This document shows positions 7,419-16,331 of a stretch of 46,000 bases of DNA, piece after piece. The notes below the pieces were generated by a model. The model saw only the letters and a list, made by a program, of their open reading frames with translations, did not search any database and was not told the DNA's origin. The stretch comes from Marivita sp. Its GTDB lineage: Bacteria > Pseudomonadota > Alphaproteobacteria > Rhodobacterales > Rhodobacteraceae. Where the stretch lies: NCBI RefSeq assembly GCF_022763305.1, contig NZ_JALEGT010000034.1, forward strand, positions 1 to 46,000, read 5' to 3'. Positions within the stretch are counted from its first letter, which is position 1; each line of letters opens with the position of its first letter. The translations under genes and the position numbers were made by a program.

Positions 7419-9650
7419 TTACCGGTCGCGTGGATCCGTGGTGGCGGCGATCAATGCCTGTCCCAAAGCCAGCCCGCCATCATTTGCCGGCACCTTGGTG
7501 TGCAGCAGCACCGGCACGTCCCCCAAGGCCGAAACGGTCAGGTCGAGCAGCAATGCATTCTGGAAACACCCGCCGGACAGGGCGACCGCCTTGGCGTCAC
7601 CGGCGATCACCAAGCGCCGTGCTATGGCTGCGCAAGCGTGGGCCAGCCCGCAGTGGAAGCGCAGCGCCATATGGCTTTTGTCCGTACCTTGGCGCAGGTC
7701 GGCCACCGCCGCCTCCCACATCGGTGCGAGGTCGATCACGCCATCGGTTTCGGAAAACGGGTAGGGGTCGCCTGCAGCAGCCACCGAGCGCCAGGCCATC
7801 GCCTCCAACTGCATCGCGGCCTCGCCTTCGAAACTCTGCGCGCCCGCAAACCCCATAAGGGCTGCAAACGCATCGAACAACCGCCCGGCGGAGGATGATA
7901 TCGGCGCGTTCACCCCCTTCGCCATCGCCTGCCGCAACACGTCGCGCGGTGCGTCCGCCAGCATGGTGTCGGCGACATCGGACAGCGCCGCCTGATCCAG
8001 CCGCGCCAACAGATTGCGCCACGGCTCTCGGCTGGCCATGTCGCCGCCCGGCAGAGGGGCGGGCATCAGATGCGCGGCACGGGTGAAGCCGGCATAATCT
8101 CCCAGCAAGACCTCGCCCCCCCAGATCGTGCCATCGGACCCAAGGCCCAGACCGTCCAGAATGATCCCCGCCACGGCACCGCCCTCCAATGGCCAGCCAT
8201 TTTCGGCCAGACAGGCGGCCAGATGCGCGTGATGGTGCTGCACCTCGACCAAGGCAGCGCCCGCCCGTGCCGCCGCATGCTGCGACGACCGGTAGCCGGG
8301 GTGCAGGTCACAGGCGAAGACCTCGGGGTGATGATCGAACAGCGCCGCATAATCCGCATCCGCCTTCACGAACTCGTCCCATGTCAGCGGATCGTCCAGA
8401 TCGCCCAGATGATGCGACAGCAGCGCCTGACCGTTCTTCACAAGGCAGATCGCGGATTTCAGATGCGCGCCGAAGGCCACGACCTGAGGGGTATCTTCGA
8501 ACCCCGGAGGCAGGGGCAGCGTGTCCGGCACCATCCCCCGCGCGCGGCGCAGGATCATCGGGCCGTGTTTCGTCACCTGCATCACGCTGTCATCCAGCCG
8601 CCGCGCGATGTCGCGATTGTGGGACAGGATGCCATCGGCAAACCCGCCCAGCTTTTCCATCGCCTCGTCATTGCCGATCACCTGTGGTTCTCCCGACAGG
8701 TTGCCTGAGGTCATCACCAACGGGCGCTGCACGGCATCCAGCAGCAGGTGGTGTAACGGCGTGTACGGCAACATCCAGCCCAGCCGGTCCTGTCCGGGCG
8801 CCAGCGCGTCGGGCAGGGAGCGCTGGTGCGCCAGAAGCACAATGGGGGCTGCGCTTGAGGATAAAGCCGCATGTTCCTCCGGCGACGGGGTCGCGTGTGC
8901 CGCGATCTCCTCCCAACGTCCCATCAGCGCCAGCGGCTTGGTTGGCCGGTGCTTGCGGGTGCGGAGCGTTGCAATCGCCTCGGCATTGGTCGCGTCGCAA
9001 CACAGGTGAAACCCACCCAGCCCCTTGATGGCGAGGATCTCGCCTGCCAGAAGCCGCTCGGCCGCACGGGCGATCACGTCCTCGCCGTGGTCCAGCCAAA
9101 GCTGCGGGCCGCAAACCGCGCAGGCGACGGGCTGCGCATGGAAACGACGATCTGCCGGGTCGGTATATTCCGCCGCGCAATCGGCGCACATCTCGAACAC
9201 GCCCATCGTCGTCTTGGCGCGGTCATAAGGCAGGCCGTGCAGGATGGTGAACCGCGGCCCGCAATGGGTGCAATTGGTGAACGCATATCCCGCGCGACGG
9301 GGATCAGAACCGCGAATATCGGCGAGGCAATCGGGACACGTTGCGGCATCGGGCGTCACCCGCGTTTCCGCACCACTGCCCTGGCTGGCGGTGATCTCGA
9401 ACGTGGTGGGTGCGTCGTCAAACAAATGCGGCGCGGTTTCCACCGCATCCACCCGCGCCAAAGGCGGCGCATCGCTGGTGATGGCCGAAACGAAGCCACC
9501 CAGATCAGCCCCACACGCGTGGATCAACACGCCCTCGGGGTCATTCAGAACCTCACCCGTGATCCCGAACCGCCGCGCCAATTGCCAGATGAAAGGGCGG
9601 AACCCGACGCCCTGAACCTGCCCGCGCACGCGGATGCGCAGACCGCCCAT
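7419..9650 (-). CDS. hypF: Carbamoyltransferase HypF
   Basis: 743 residues from MGGLRIRVRG; this ATG overlaps the hupV stop (ATGA) and is preferred to an in-frame ATG five codons earlier. Domains in order: an acylphosphatase-like domain (about 1-90, with RGQVQGVGFRPF), two zinc fingers (CPDC...CTHC and CADC...CAVC, about 105-180), a YrdC-like domain (about 190-370, with KPLALM) and a Kae1-like domain (with HHHAHLAACLAENG). HypF makes the thiocarboxamide on HypE that becomes the CN ligands of the NiFe site, starting from carbamoyl phosphate. Here it belongs to the sensor operon hupT-hupU-hupV-hypF, as in R. capsulatus. Confidence 0.96.
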   Translation of the reverse strand: MGGLRIRVRGQVQGVGFRPFIWQLARRFGITGEVLNDPEGVLIHACGADLGGFVSAITSDAPPLARVDAVETAPHLFDDAPTTFEITASQGSGAETRVTPDAATCPDCLADIRGSDPRRAGYAFTNCTHCGPRFTILHGLPYDRAKTTMGVFEMCADCAAEYTDPADRRFHAQPVACAVCGPQLWLDHGEDVIARAAERLLAGEILAIKGLGGFHLCCDATNAEAIATLRTRKHRPTKPLALMGRWEEIAAHATPSPEEHAALSSSAAPIVLLAHQRSLPDALAPGQDRLGWMLPYTPLHHLLLDAVQRPLVMTSGNLSGEPQVIGNDEAMEKLGGFADGILSHNRDIARRLDDSVMQVTKHGPMILRRARGMVPDTLPLPPGFEDTPQVVAFGAHLKSAICLVKNGQALLSHHLGDLDDPLTWDEFVKADADYAALFDHHPEVFACDLHPGYRSSQHAAARAGAALVEVQHHHAHLAACLAENGWPLEGGAVAGIILDGLGLGSDGTIWGGEVLLGDYAGFTRAAHLMPAPLPGGDMASREPWRNLLARLDQAALSDVADTMLADAPRDVLRQAMAKGVNAPISSSAGRLFDAFAALMGFAGAQSFEGEAAMQLEAMAWRSVAAAGDPYPFSETDGVIDLAPMWEAAVADLRQGTDKSHMALRFHCGLAHACAAIARRLVIAGDAKAVALSGGCFQNALLLDLTVSALGDVPVLLHTKVPANDGGLALGQALIAATTDPRDR

Positions 9651-11083
9651 CAGTGCACCGTGCACACCATGCAGGGGTCAAAGCTGCGCACGATATGCTG
9701 CACGCTGAGCGGCGTGTCTTCGGCCTTACCCACCTCAGCGCCGACCAATGCGGCCTCGACCGGGCCGGGCAGGCCTGCGGCGTCGCGCGGGCTGAAATTC
9801 CACGTCGTCGGCGCGATGATCTGGTAGCCGCTGATCCGTCCGTTCTCGACGCTGATCCAATGGCCCAACGCCCCCCGCGCTGCCTCGACCAGTCCTTCGC
9901 CAGAGCCATGGGGGGGCAGAGAGACATCTTCGATGAACCGCGCCTCGGGGGTGAGCGCGGCCAGCCAGCGTTCCAGCAGGACCTGCGTGCGTGCGATTTC
10001 GAGCAGCCGACCCGCCACACGGGCGCGCACATTCGATCCCTGCGCTGCCAGCGCACGCGCCGCCGGGTGCCCGTCCACCACCTGCCGCGCAAAGGCCCCG
10101 GTCTCCATGCTCTGCCCACCAAGGCGTGGAGCCTTGCACCAGCTATAGGCGGGGGCCTGCATGTCTTCGTCCGGGTGCGTTTCGCCCTTGGACGGGTGCG
10201 CGGTGTCGCCATGCATCCATGCGTGGCTCAGGTCTTCGCGGATCGCGCCCGTGTCCACCGGGGACAGCGCGCCATCCTGCCAGACACCCTGCGCAAAGCC
10301 ACGGCCCTCTGGCAGGGGATAAGCCCCAAAGGACAGGTAGCGACCGGGACCAAAGCCCATCTCACCCAGACCCAGATCGGCGGCGATCTCCATGAAAAGA
10401 CCGGCATCGCCTTTGCCCCAGCCGATCAGCGCCTCGGCGGTCTCGACCTCGGCAAAGGCTTCGACCGACGCACCGAAAAGCGTGGTTTCCAGATAACGGC
10501 GGAAGGACGCCAGCGTGCTGCCCATGCGGATACGGTCGCGCAAGGTCGGCGCGCGGGTCACGCCGCCGGGCTGGATGGCCAGCGTGTGGGGCCACTTGCC
10601 GCCCAGAAGCCCGACAATGTGCAGGATCTCCGCCCGTGCCGCTACACAGGCTCGTGCAGCAGAGCCTTCCATCGCCGTGAACCGCGCGACGGCCCGGTCG
10701 TGCCATGAACGCCCAGCATAGGCCGGGCGGGCAAAATCGGCGCAGAAGAATAGGTTGAAATGGGTCAGGTGATCGCACAGGTTCTCGATCCCGTGCATGA
10801 TCGCGGTCGCCAGCGCCCCTTGCGGCAGTTGCGCCCGACCTGCCAGATCGCCCAAGGCTGCCGATGCCGCCGCAGATTGGCTGATCGAACAGATGCCACA
10901 GATGCGCGGGGTGATGGTAAGCGCATCCATCGGATCCTTGCCCAGCATCATCACCTCGAAGCCCCGGAACATCGGAGAGTTGGCATAGGCCGCCGTCACA
11001 TGACCGTCCGCTACTTCCAGCCGGATTTCAAGATCGCCCTCAACACGGTTGAACGGGCCGACAAGCAGGGATCGTGTGGTCAT
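9650..11083 (-). CDS. hupV: Regulatory (H2-sensing) hydrogenase large subunit HupV
   Basis: 477 residues starting at MTTRSLLVGP, where the ATG overlaps the hupU stop (ATGA). The nickel-binding motifs are RICGICS (Cys62, Cys65) and a C-terminal DPCMVCTVH (Cys471, Cys474). The protein ends exactly at that His, with no cleavable tail, which is the mark of sensor hydrogenases (HupV/HoxC) that need no endopeptidase. With HupU it senses H2 in the cytoplasm and controls the kinase HupT. It overlaps hypF by 1 base. Confidence 0.95.
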   Translation of the reverse strand: MTTRSLLVGPFNRVEGDLEIRLEVADGHVTAAYANSPMFRGFEVMMLGKDPMDALTITPRICGICSISQSAAASAALGDLAGRAQLPQGALATAIMHGIENLCDHLTHFNLFFCADFARPAYAGRSWHDRAVARFTAMEGSAARACVAARAEILHIVGLLGGKWPHTLAIQPGGVTRAPTLRDRIRMGSTLASFRRYLETTLFGASVEAFAEVETAEALIGWGKGDAGLFMEIAADLGLGEMGFGPGRYLSFGAYPLPEGRGFAQGVWQDGALSPVDTGAIREDLSHAWMHGDTAHPSKGETHPDEDMQAPAYSWCKAPRLGGQSMETGAFARQVVDGHPAARALAAQGSNVRARVAGRLLEIARTQVLLERWLAALTPEARFIEDVSLPPHGSGEGLVEAARGALGHWISVENGRISGYQIIAPTTWNFSPRDAAGLPGPVEAALVGAEVGKAEDTPLSVQHIVRSFDPCMVCTVH

Positions 11084-12072
11084 TTCTGCTTGACCCTGAG
11101 TGTCGGCGTCACCTTGATCCGGTCCGCCACGGCGTTGTCCGACAGCCGCTTTGGTGTCGCCGCCTTGGACAAAGACGCCAGCGCCATGAACCACGCTTTC
11201 GGCATGTCCGACGGCAGGCCCACCGGGATGCCTGCGAATTTGGGCGTTTCGCTGAACGGGTGGCTGGGTTCCTCGAATTCGGGTGCGGTGCAGTTGATGC
11301 AGGCATAGCCCGCGCGGGTGCAGGAACTGCCGCCGTTCCAGCCGCGAATGTTGCAATCGCCCACCGCCTGCGTGCCCACACAGCCCAGATGCTCCATCAT
11401 GCAGCCCATCTGGCCGGGCTTTTCGGCACTGGCCTTGTATTCGTAGAACTCGTTTTTCGGACAGGCATGGTGGACAAGGTTCTCGGCATAGAAGAGCGGG
11501 CGTTGAAGCGCGTCGAGCGCGTCCGCCCGCATCTCTCCGGCCGCGATCAGCATCAGGGTTTCCGTGACCCAATCGGGATGCGTCGGGCAGCCTGCCACGT
11601 TGATCACCGGAAGGCCCGATCCACTGCGAAAGCTCTCGGGCAGGGCCCCACCGGGATTGCGGCCGTCATACTGCACGCCGATGGCCCCCGCCGGGTTGCC
11701 GCCCGCCGACGTCACACCGCCATAGGTCGCGCAGGTGCCCACCGCCACCACATGGGCGGCGCGCGGGGCAAGGCTTTGCACCCAATCAAGCATCGAACGC
11801 CCGGTGCCCGACAGCATCTGGAACCGTCCGGTGCCTTTGGGTCCGGTCAGGATCGAGCCTTCAATACAGAGGATGTCAAGCGGCACGCGCCCGGTCTCCA
11901 CATCGTCCAGAATGCGCCGCACCTCGCCGCCGGTTTCCTGCGACAGGGCCGGGTGCCAGAGAAATCGCAGACCGGCATTGTCGAGAAGGTCGAACACGCC
12001 CGGGGATTCCGCATTCAGCAAAGACATCGTGCAGCCGCCGCAGCCTGCCGATTGCAGCCAGAGGATGTTCAT
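11080..12072 (-). CDS. hupU: Regulatory hydrogenase small subunit HupU
   Basis: 330 residues with no Tat signal, as expected for a cytoplasmic sensor; the protein opens directly with the proximal cluster motif SAGCGGC (Cys11, Cys14). Standard ligands follow in GTCATYGG and VAGCPTHP, so the proximal cluster is an ordinary 4Fe-4S one, unlike that in HupS. The downstream part has Cys/His ligands for the other clusters (HHACPKNEFYEY, MEHLGC, CNIRGWNGGSSC, CINC). ATGA overlaps couple it to hupT upstream and hupV downstream. Confidence 0.95.
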   Translation of the reverse strand: MNILWLQSAGCGGCTMSLLNAESPGVFDLLDNAGLRFLWHPALSQETGGEVRRILDDVETGRVPLDILCIEGSILTGPKGTGRFQMLSGTGRSMLDWVQSLAPRAAHVVAVGTCATYGGVTSAGGNPAGAIGVQYDGRNPGGALPESFRSGSGLPVINVAGCPTHPDWVTETLMLIAAGEMRADALDALQRPLFYAENLVHHACPKNEFYEYKASAEKPGQMGCMMEHLGCVGTQAVGDCNIRGWNGGSSCTRAGYACINCTAPEFEEPSHPFSETPKFAGIPVGLPSDMPKAWFMALASLSKAATPKRLSDNAVADRIKVTPTLRVKQK

Positions 12073-13391
12073 TCAGGGTCTCCTGCGGGCAGGCACAGCT
12101 CGAAACAACTGCCGTCTGGCCCGGTCCGGGCAAGGGTGAGCGTGCCGCCGTTTTCCTGTGCGATCTTCTGCGAGATCGACAGGCCCAGCCCGGTGCCTTT
12201 GCCGACTGGCTTGGTGGTGAAAAAGGGGTCGAAGATGGCAATGGCATGGGCTTCGGAAATCCCCGGCCCGTTATCCGTCACCTGAAGTACGGTTTTGCCC
12301 TCGCGCTCTTCGGCGGTCAGCGTGACCAGCGGGTCGGTGGTGTCGGCCAGCGCGTCGATGGCGTTCTGCACGAGGTTCATCACGATCTGCTGCACATGGC
12401 CGGGATTGCCCAAGGCAAAGGCCTGTGCCTGGCCGTACACGGCGATACGGACAGGGGTCTTGGTGCCGCGCACCACCCAATCTGCGGCGGTGCGGGCGGT
12501 CTGGACCATGTCAAAACGCACCTTCTCGCCCGATCCGTCGGCACTCAGGCGGCGCAGGTCTTCGACGATGTCGCGCACCCGTTCGGCCCCGTCCTTGGCC
12601 CCGTCTATGGCGCCGCGCAGATTTTTTACCGTTCGGTCAAGTTTCAGCTCGTCGCGCAGGGCGACCAGCTCCGGGCGGCTTTTGCCCGCCTGGACCGCCT
12701 CGAAATAGGTCTCGAACCGTCGGGTGTATTTTTCCAGCGCATGGGTGTTTGCGTAGACGAAACTGATCGGGTTGTTGAGTTCATGCGCCACACCCGCGAC
12801 CAGCCGTCCGAGTGAGGCCAGCTTTTCGTGCTGGACCAGTTGCGCCTGCGCATTCTGCAGCGCGATGTGGCTGGCTTCGAGTTCGCGGTAGGCGTTGCGC
12901 AATTCGCCCAAGGGACGCCCGACAAGCACGACGCCTTCGCTGCGCCCGCGCGGGTCAAGGCGCGGGCTGACGCTGACTTCGAGCGGTGTCGCGCCGTCCG
13001 GGGTGAGAAATCCCGCCTCGACCACCCGAGGGCGGCGGTCCCGCATCGCTTCGGTGATGACATTGGTCAGGACCTGACCGGATGGCGCGTCCAGCAGGTC
13101 GGTGAGTGGCGTGCCGGACGCCGGATCGGAGGTGCGGCCAAGGATGGTCGAAAACGCGCCGCCGGTGCGTTCGATGCCCAGCGTGCGATCCACCACGATC
13201 AGCAGTTCCGAAATCGAGGACAGCACCGAGGCCATGAATTGGCGCATCTCGTCGAGTTCGCGGTTCTGCGCCTCGAGCCGTTCCTGATAGTCCACCAGTT
13301 CGGAATAGGTCCGGTCCATGGCGGCAACCACGTCGCGCCAGGTCTGGTCGTCCAAAGCGTGCAGAGGCTCGTCCGGGGTCAGGGCTGTCAT
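12069..13391 (-). CDS. hupT: Sensor histidine kinase HupT
   Basis: 440 residues, soluble (no membrane segment). An N-terminal coiled-coil-like stretch (about 25-55) leads into a PAS domain (about 55-165), then the dimerisation box with phospho-acceptor His203 (GVAHELNNP) and an ATPase domain with N box (VQNAIDAL), G1 (DNGPGIS), F (FDPFFTTKP) and G2 (GTGLGLS). In R. capsulatus HupT phosphorylates HupR and, with HupUV, represses hupSL when H2 is absent. The gene opens the sensor operon and diverges from phnF across 165 bases. Its ATG has a GGAGG site. Confidence 0.95.
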   Translation of the reverse strand: MTALTPDEPLHALDDQTWRDVVAAMDRTYSELVDYQERLEAQNRELDEMRQFMASVLSSISELLIVVDRTLGIERTGGAFSTILGRTSDPASGTPLTDLLDAPSGQVLTNVITEAMRDRRPRVVEAGFLTPDGATPLEVSVSPRLDPRGRSEGVVLVGRPLGELRNAYRELEASHIALQNAQAQLVQHEKLASLGRLVAGVAHELNNPISFVYANTHALEKYTRRFETYFEAVQAGKSRPELVALRDELKLDRTVKNLRGAIDGAKDGAERVRDIVEDLRRLSADGSGEKVRFDMVQTARTAADWVVRGTKTPVRIAVYGQAQAFALGNPGHVQQIVMNLVQNAIDALADTTDPLVTLTAEEREGKTVLQVTDNGPGISEAHAIAIFDPFFTTKPVGKGTGLGLSISQKIAQENGGTLTLARTGPDGSCFELCLPAGDPE

Positions 13392-13510
13392 GGGTCCTCC
13401 ATTGCGCTACCCTAACCCCAGCGCTTCGGCTCCTGCAACATCGGTGGAGGGAAGGGGGCCGGTGCAGGTAAGGGCGAACCCGCCGGATCGTCACCGATCT
13501 TTGTTGCAGT

Positions 13511-13526
13511 TGACACATCCGTGTCA
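13511..13526. repeat. Inverted repeat TGACAC-N4-GTGTCA in the hupT/phnF divergent region
   Basis: A perfect 6-bp inverted repeat separated by four bases lies between the divergent genes hupT and phnF, 120 bases from the hupT start and 31 bases from the phnF start. Its geometry suits a dimeric regulator. It is not the same sequence as the ATTCAT palindrome next to phnF. The regulator is unknown. Confidence 0.4.
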
Positions 13527-13546
13527 CACGGTGCCGGTAGGACATG

Positions 13547-13562
13547 ATTCATTCGGATGAAT
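13547..13562. promoter_or_regulatory. 16-bp palindromic operator, copy 1 (phnF)
   Basis: ATTCAT-TCGG-ATGAAT, an inverted repeat of 6-bp arms with a 4-base centre. Exactly the same 16 bases occur in front of phnC (19997-20012) and, in the opposite orientation, in front of the second phnD (32499-32514). This copy overlaps the first possible start codon of phnF, as expected for autoregulation by a GntR/PhnF-type repressor. Site and repetition are seen directly; binding by PhnF is inferred. Confidence 0.8.
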
Positions 13563-14294
13563 ATCAGCATGACACGAGATCGATGGCGCGACATTCGCGC
13601 ATCCCTGGAAAAAGACATCATGGACGGCATTCTGGAACCCGGTTCGCAACTCCCGACGGAGCCGGAGCTGGCGCAGATCCACAAGGCCGGTCGGCACAGT
13701 GTCCGGCGGGCCATCGCGGATTTGGCCAAGACCGGACATCTGAGCATCGAACAGGGCCGGGGCACCTTCGTGCAGCCGCGTCCCAAGCTGGAATACACGA
13801 TCGGGTCGCGGACGCGGCTGCGGCGCAATATGGCGTCACAGGGCGTCGATGTGTCGGGCCGCATGCTGGGGGTTGAGCGGATACCGGCGTCGGATCGGAT
13901 TGCCGAACGGCTGGGCGTCGCGCCCGGCACCGAGGTGATTGCCACACGGCGGCTGACGCTGGCGGATGGTGTGCCGGTGTCCTTTGGCACGATCCATCAC
14001 GAGGCCCGACGGTTCGCCGCCTTCGCAGAACGGCGCGAGGCGCTTGGGTCCACCTCGCAGGTCTATGCCTCTTACGGGATTGCCGACTACCTGCGCGCCA
14101 GCACCGAGATGCTCGCCCGTCCCGCCAGCGCAGACAAGGCGCGGCAGTTGCGCCAGCATCCGGACATGCCGGTGATCGTCATCACCGCTGTCGATGCCGA
14201 GCTTGACGGCACGCCGCTGGCGGTGAGCGAGGTCATCTGGTCGGCAGCACGGGTCCGGTTCACCATCGACACACGCGGAGATGCAGACACATGA
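13557..14294 (+). CDS. phnF: GntR/HutC-family regulator PhnF
   Basis: 245 residues. An N-terminal winged helix (about 8-72: SQLPTEPELAQIHKAGRHSVRRAIADL...GRGTFV) is followed by a UTRA ligand domain (about 90-240), the PhnF/HutC arrangement. PhnF proteins repress phosphonate or phosphate-stress genes. The first ATG lies inside the palindromic operator and has no good ribosome binding site. An in-frame ATG at 13569 (MTRDRW) is a plausible alternative that would leave the operator wholly upstream. The stop overlaps phnG by 4 bases, so the regulator is the first gene of the C-P lyase operon. Confidence 0.9.
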   Translation: MNISMTRDRWRDIRASLEKDIMDGILEPGSQLPTEPELAQIHKAGRHSVRRAIADLAKTGHLSIEQGRGTFVQPRPKLEYTIGSRTRLRRNMASQGVDVSGRMLGVERIPASDRIAERLGVAPGTEVIATRRLTLADGVPVSFGTIHHEARRFAAFAERREALGSTSQVYASYGIADYLRASTEMLARPASADKARQLRQHPDMPVIVITAVDAELDGTPLAVSEVIWSAARVRFTIDTRGDADT

Positions 14295-14734
14295 CAGCAC
14301 TGCTACAGACCCTGTCCGGATGGACCCACGCGCAGCAACTTGATGTGCTGGCCCGGGCGGATGCCGCGCGGATCAAGGCCTTTGCCGAACCGCTGATCGC
14401 CGATCTGCCCGAGATCACGGTGATCGAGAACCGGACCGGGCTTGTCATGCTGCCGATGCGGGACACCGCGCAGGGCACGCATTTCCATCTGGGCGAAGTG
14501 CTGGTGAGCGAAGCGCATGTGTCCGCCGGAGGGCAGGAGGGCTACGGGATGCGGCGGGGGCGCGATCTTGAAGCGGCGATGGCGATGGCGGTGGTCGATC
14601 TGGCGATTGCGCTGGGCCATGCGCCCGATGCCTGCGCCGCGTTCCTGTCGACCGAGCTGCGGGTGCAGTCGGAGGCCGACACCGAAACCCTGCGCAGGGT
14701 CGAAGCGACCCGCGTCGACATGGAGACTTTCTGA
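14291..14734 (+). CDS. phnG: C-P lyase core subunit PhnG
   Basis: 147 residues, about the usual length for PhnG. Recognisable features are TGLVMLPMRDTAQGTHFHLGEVLVSEA, the YGMRRGRD motif and the end EATRVDMETF (E. coli: ASRVDFFTM). PhnG is part of the PhnGHIJ core complex; with PhnH, PhnI and PhnL it is needed to couple ATP to the phosphonate, releasing adenine. Its ATG overlaps phnF (ATGA) and its last base is shared with the phnH start region. Confidence 0.92.
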   Translation: MTALLQTLSGWTHAQQLDVLARADAARIKAFAEPLIADLPEITVIENRTGLVMLPMRDTAQGTHFHLGEVLVSEAHVSAGGQEGYGMRRGRDLEAAMAMAVVDLAIALGHAPDACAAFLSTELRVQSEADTETLRRVEATRVDMETF

Positions 14735-15267
14735 TGAGCCTGCACCCTGTTCCGTCGGATTTCGAGGCGCGCTGCAATGCGACCTTCGACGCGGTGATGT
14801 GGGCGCTGGCGCGTCCGGGAGTGATGCGCGACCTGCCTCAGGCGGGCCTTGCGCAAGTCGTCGACGCGCTGATCGACCGGGAATGTGCGGTCCATTGCCC
14901 GGACGAGGCGCTGGCCATGCTGGCGCGGCGCACCGGGGCGGAGCTTGTGGGGCCGGAGGCGGCGGATCACGTCTTTGCCGAAACGGTCACGCCCGAGATG
15001 CCGGACCGTCTGGCCTGCGGTTCCGATCTGCATCCTGAGGACGGGGCGACGCTTGTGGCCGGTGCCGTGTTCGGAACCGGGCAGCGCCTGCGTCTCACCG
15101 GGCCGGGTGTGGACGTCGAGGTGATCGTGACCATTGGCGGTCTGCCCGGTGACTTCTGGCAGCGGCGCGCGGGGGCGATGCGCTATCCGATGGGGTTCGA
15201 GATGTTGCTGGTCGATGGCGCGCGTCTGATCGGCGTGCCGCGATCCACGGTGGTGGAGGTGCTCTGA
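14734..15267 (+). CDS. phnH: C-P lyase core subunit PhnH
   Basis: 177 residues, slightly shorter than E. coli PhnH (194). Matching segments are the N-terminal FDAVMWALARPGVMRDLP, the glycine-rich RLRLTGPGV, the YPMGFEMLLVDG stretch and the end LIGVPRSTVVEV. PhnH is a PLP-transferase-fold protein without the cofactor and forms part of the PhnGHIJ complex. It starts one base inside the phnG stop (TGATG) and overlaps phnI by one base. Confidence 0.92.
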   Translation: MSLHPVPSDFEARCNATFDAVMWALARPGVMRDLPQAGLAQVVDALIDRECAVHCPDEALAMLARRTGAELVGPEAADHVFAETVTPEMPDRLACGSDLHPEDGATLVAGAVFGTGQRLRLTGPGVDVEVIVTIGGLPGDFWQRRAGAMRYPMGFEMLLVDGARLIGVPRSTVVEVL

Positions 15268-16331
15268 TGGCCTATGTGGCGACCCGCGGCGGCGAACGCG
15301 CGATCGAACAGTCTCAGCGGCTGTTCAAGGCCGAGATGGGCGAGATCACCCCCGAGCGTGTGGCCGAGATCCGCGCGGCGATGCCCTATCTCATCGACCG
15401 GGTGATGGGCGAAGCGTCTCTTTATGACGAAGACCTTGCCGCTTTGGCTTTGGCGCAGACAGGCGGCGAGCTTTACGAGGCGGTGCTCTTGCTGCGGGCT
15501 TGGCGGACGACGCAGCCGCGCATCGCTGTGGCGGAACCGGTGACGCAGGAGGGGTTGTTCACTCATCGGCGCATTTCGGCGACGTTCAAGGACATTCCCG
15601 GTGGGCAGGTGCTTGGGCCGACGATGGATTATGCGCATCGCATCCTCGCGACCGAGGTGCTGGACGGTGAGGTGCACCGCCCCGATCCGGTAGAGCCTGC
15701 GGCAAGGCCGTCGCCCGCGCGGCAGCCGTCGGTTGCAGAGTGGCAGGCGGAGAACGGTCTACTTACTGCGGCTGTCCCAGACACGACGGTCGGCAACGAC
15801 ATCCCCGACGTGACGCGCGAACCGCTGCTGTTTCCGGCGAAGCGCGCGCACACCTTGCAAAGCCTTGCACGGGCGGAAACGGGGGGCGTGCTGGCGCTGG
15901 GCTATGCCGCACAGCGCGGCTACGGGCAGGCGCATCCGACGGTGAATGAGTTGCGTCTGGCTGAGGCCGAGATCGTTGTCACCCATCCGCGGGGAACGCA
16001 GTTCAGCGCCGGGCGGGTCAAGGTCAGCCAGGCCGAGGTGGTAGACAAGAAGGGTGACGGTCTGCGGCTGGGCTTTGCTGCGACATTGGGCTGGAACGAG
16101 GTCAAGGTGATCGCGGCGGCGACGCTGGACCTTAATGCCGAGGGTGCGCCGAAGGGGGCGCCGACCGAAGAGGAGTTCTTCCTCTATCACACCGAAGGCG
16201 TCGAAAGTTCAGGCTTCTGCATCCACTTCAAGCTGCCACACTATGTGACCTTCCAGTCGAGCCTCGACGCCATGCGCGATGCCAAGGCCCAAAAGGCCGC
16301 CACCGAAAAAAGCCCGGAGCCTGCGGAATGA
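15267..16331 (+). CDS. phnI: C-P lyase core subunit PhnI, divergent C-terminal half
   Basis: 354 residues, the same length as E. coli PhnI. The N-terminal part is typical: YVATRGGERAI, LIDRVMGEA, EAVLLLRAWRTT, RRISATFKDIPGGQVLGPT. The end keeps the two histidines (His320, His325 in SSGFCIHFKLPHYV) that match the zinc-binding His328/His333 of E. coli. Between them, residues about 226-288 differ from what I recall of the family: where E. coli has a TECEMVN...FTRGYGL...ERKAMAMALVDRAL region, this protein has a shorter, quite different sequence. PhnI is the nucleosidase that starts ribosyl-phosphonate formation. Whether the altered half keeps that activity is open. Confidence 0.88.
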   Translation: MAYVATRGGERAIEQSQRLFKAEMGEITPERVAEIRAAMPYLIDRVMGEASLYDEDLAALALAQTGGELYEAVLLLRAWRTTQPRIAVAEPVTQEGLFTHRRISATFKDIPGGQVLGPTMDYAHRILATEVLDGEVHRPDPVEPAARPSPARQPSVAEWQAENGLLTAAVPDTTVGNDIPDVTREPLLFPAKRAHTLQSLARAETGGVLALGYAAQRGYGQAHPTVNELRLAEAEIVVTHPRGTQFSAGRVKVSQAEVVDKKGDGLRLGFAATLGWNEVKVIAAATLDLNAEGAPKGAPTEEEFFLYHTEGVESSGFCIHFKLPHYVTFQSSLDAMRDAKAQKAATEKSPEPAE

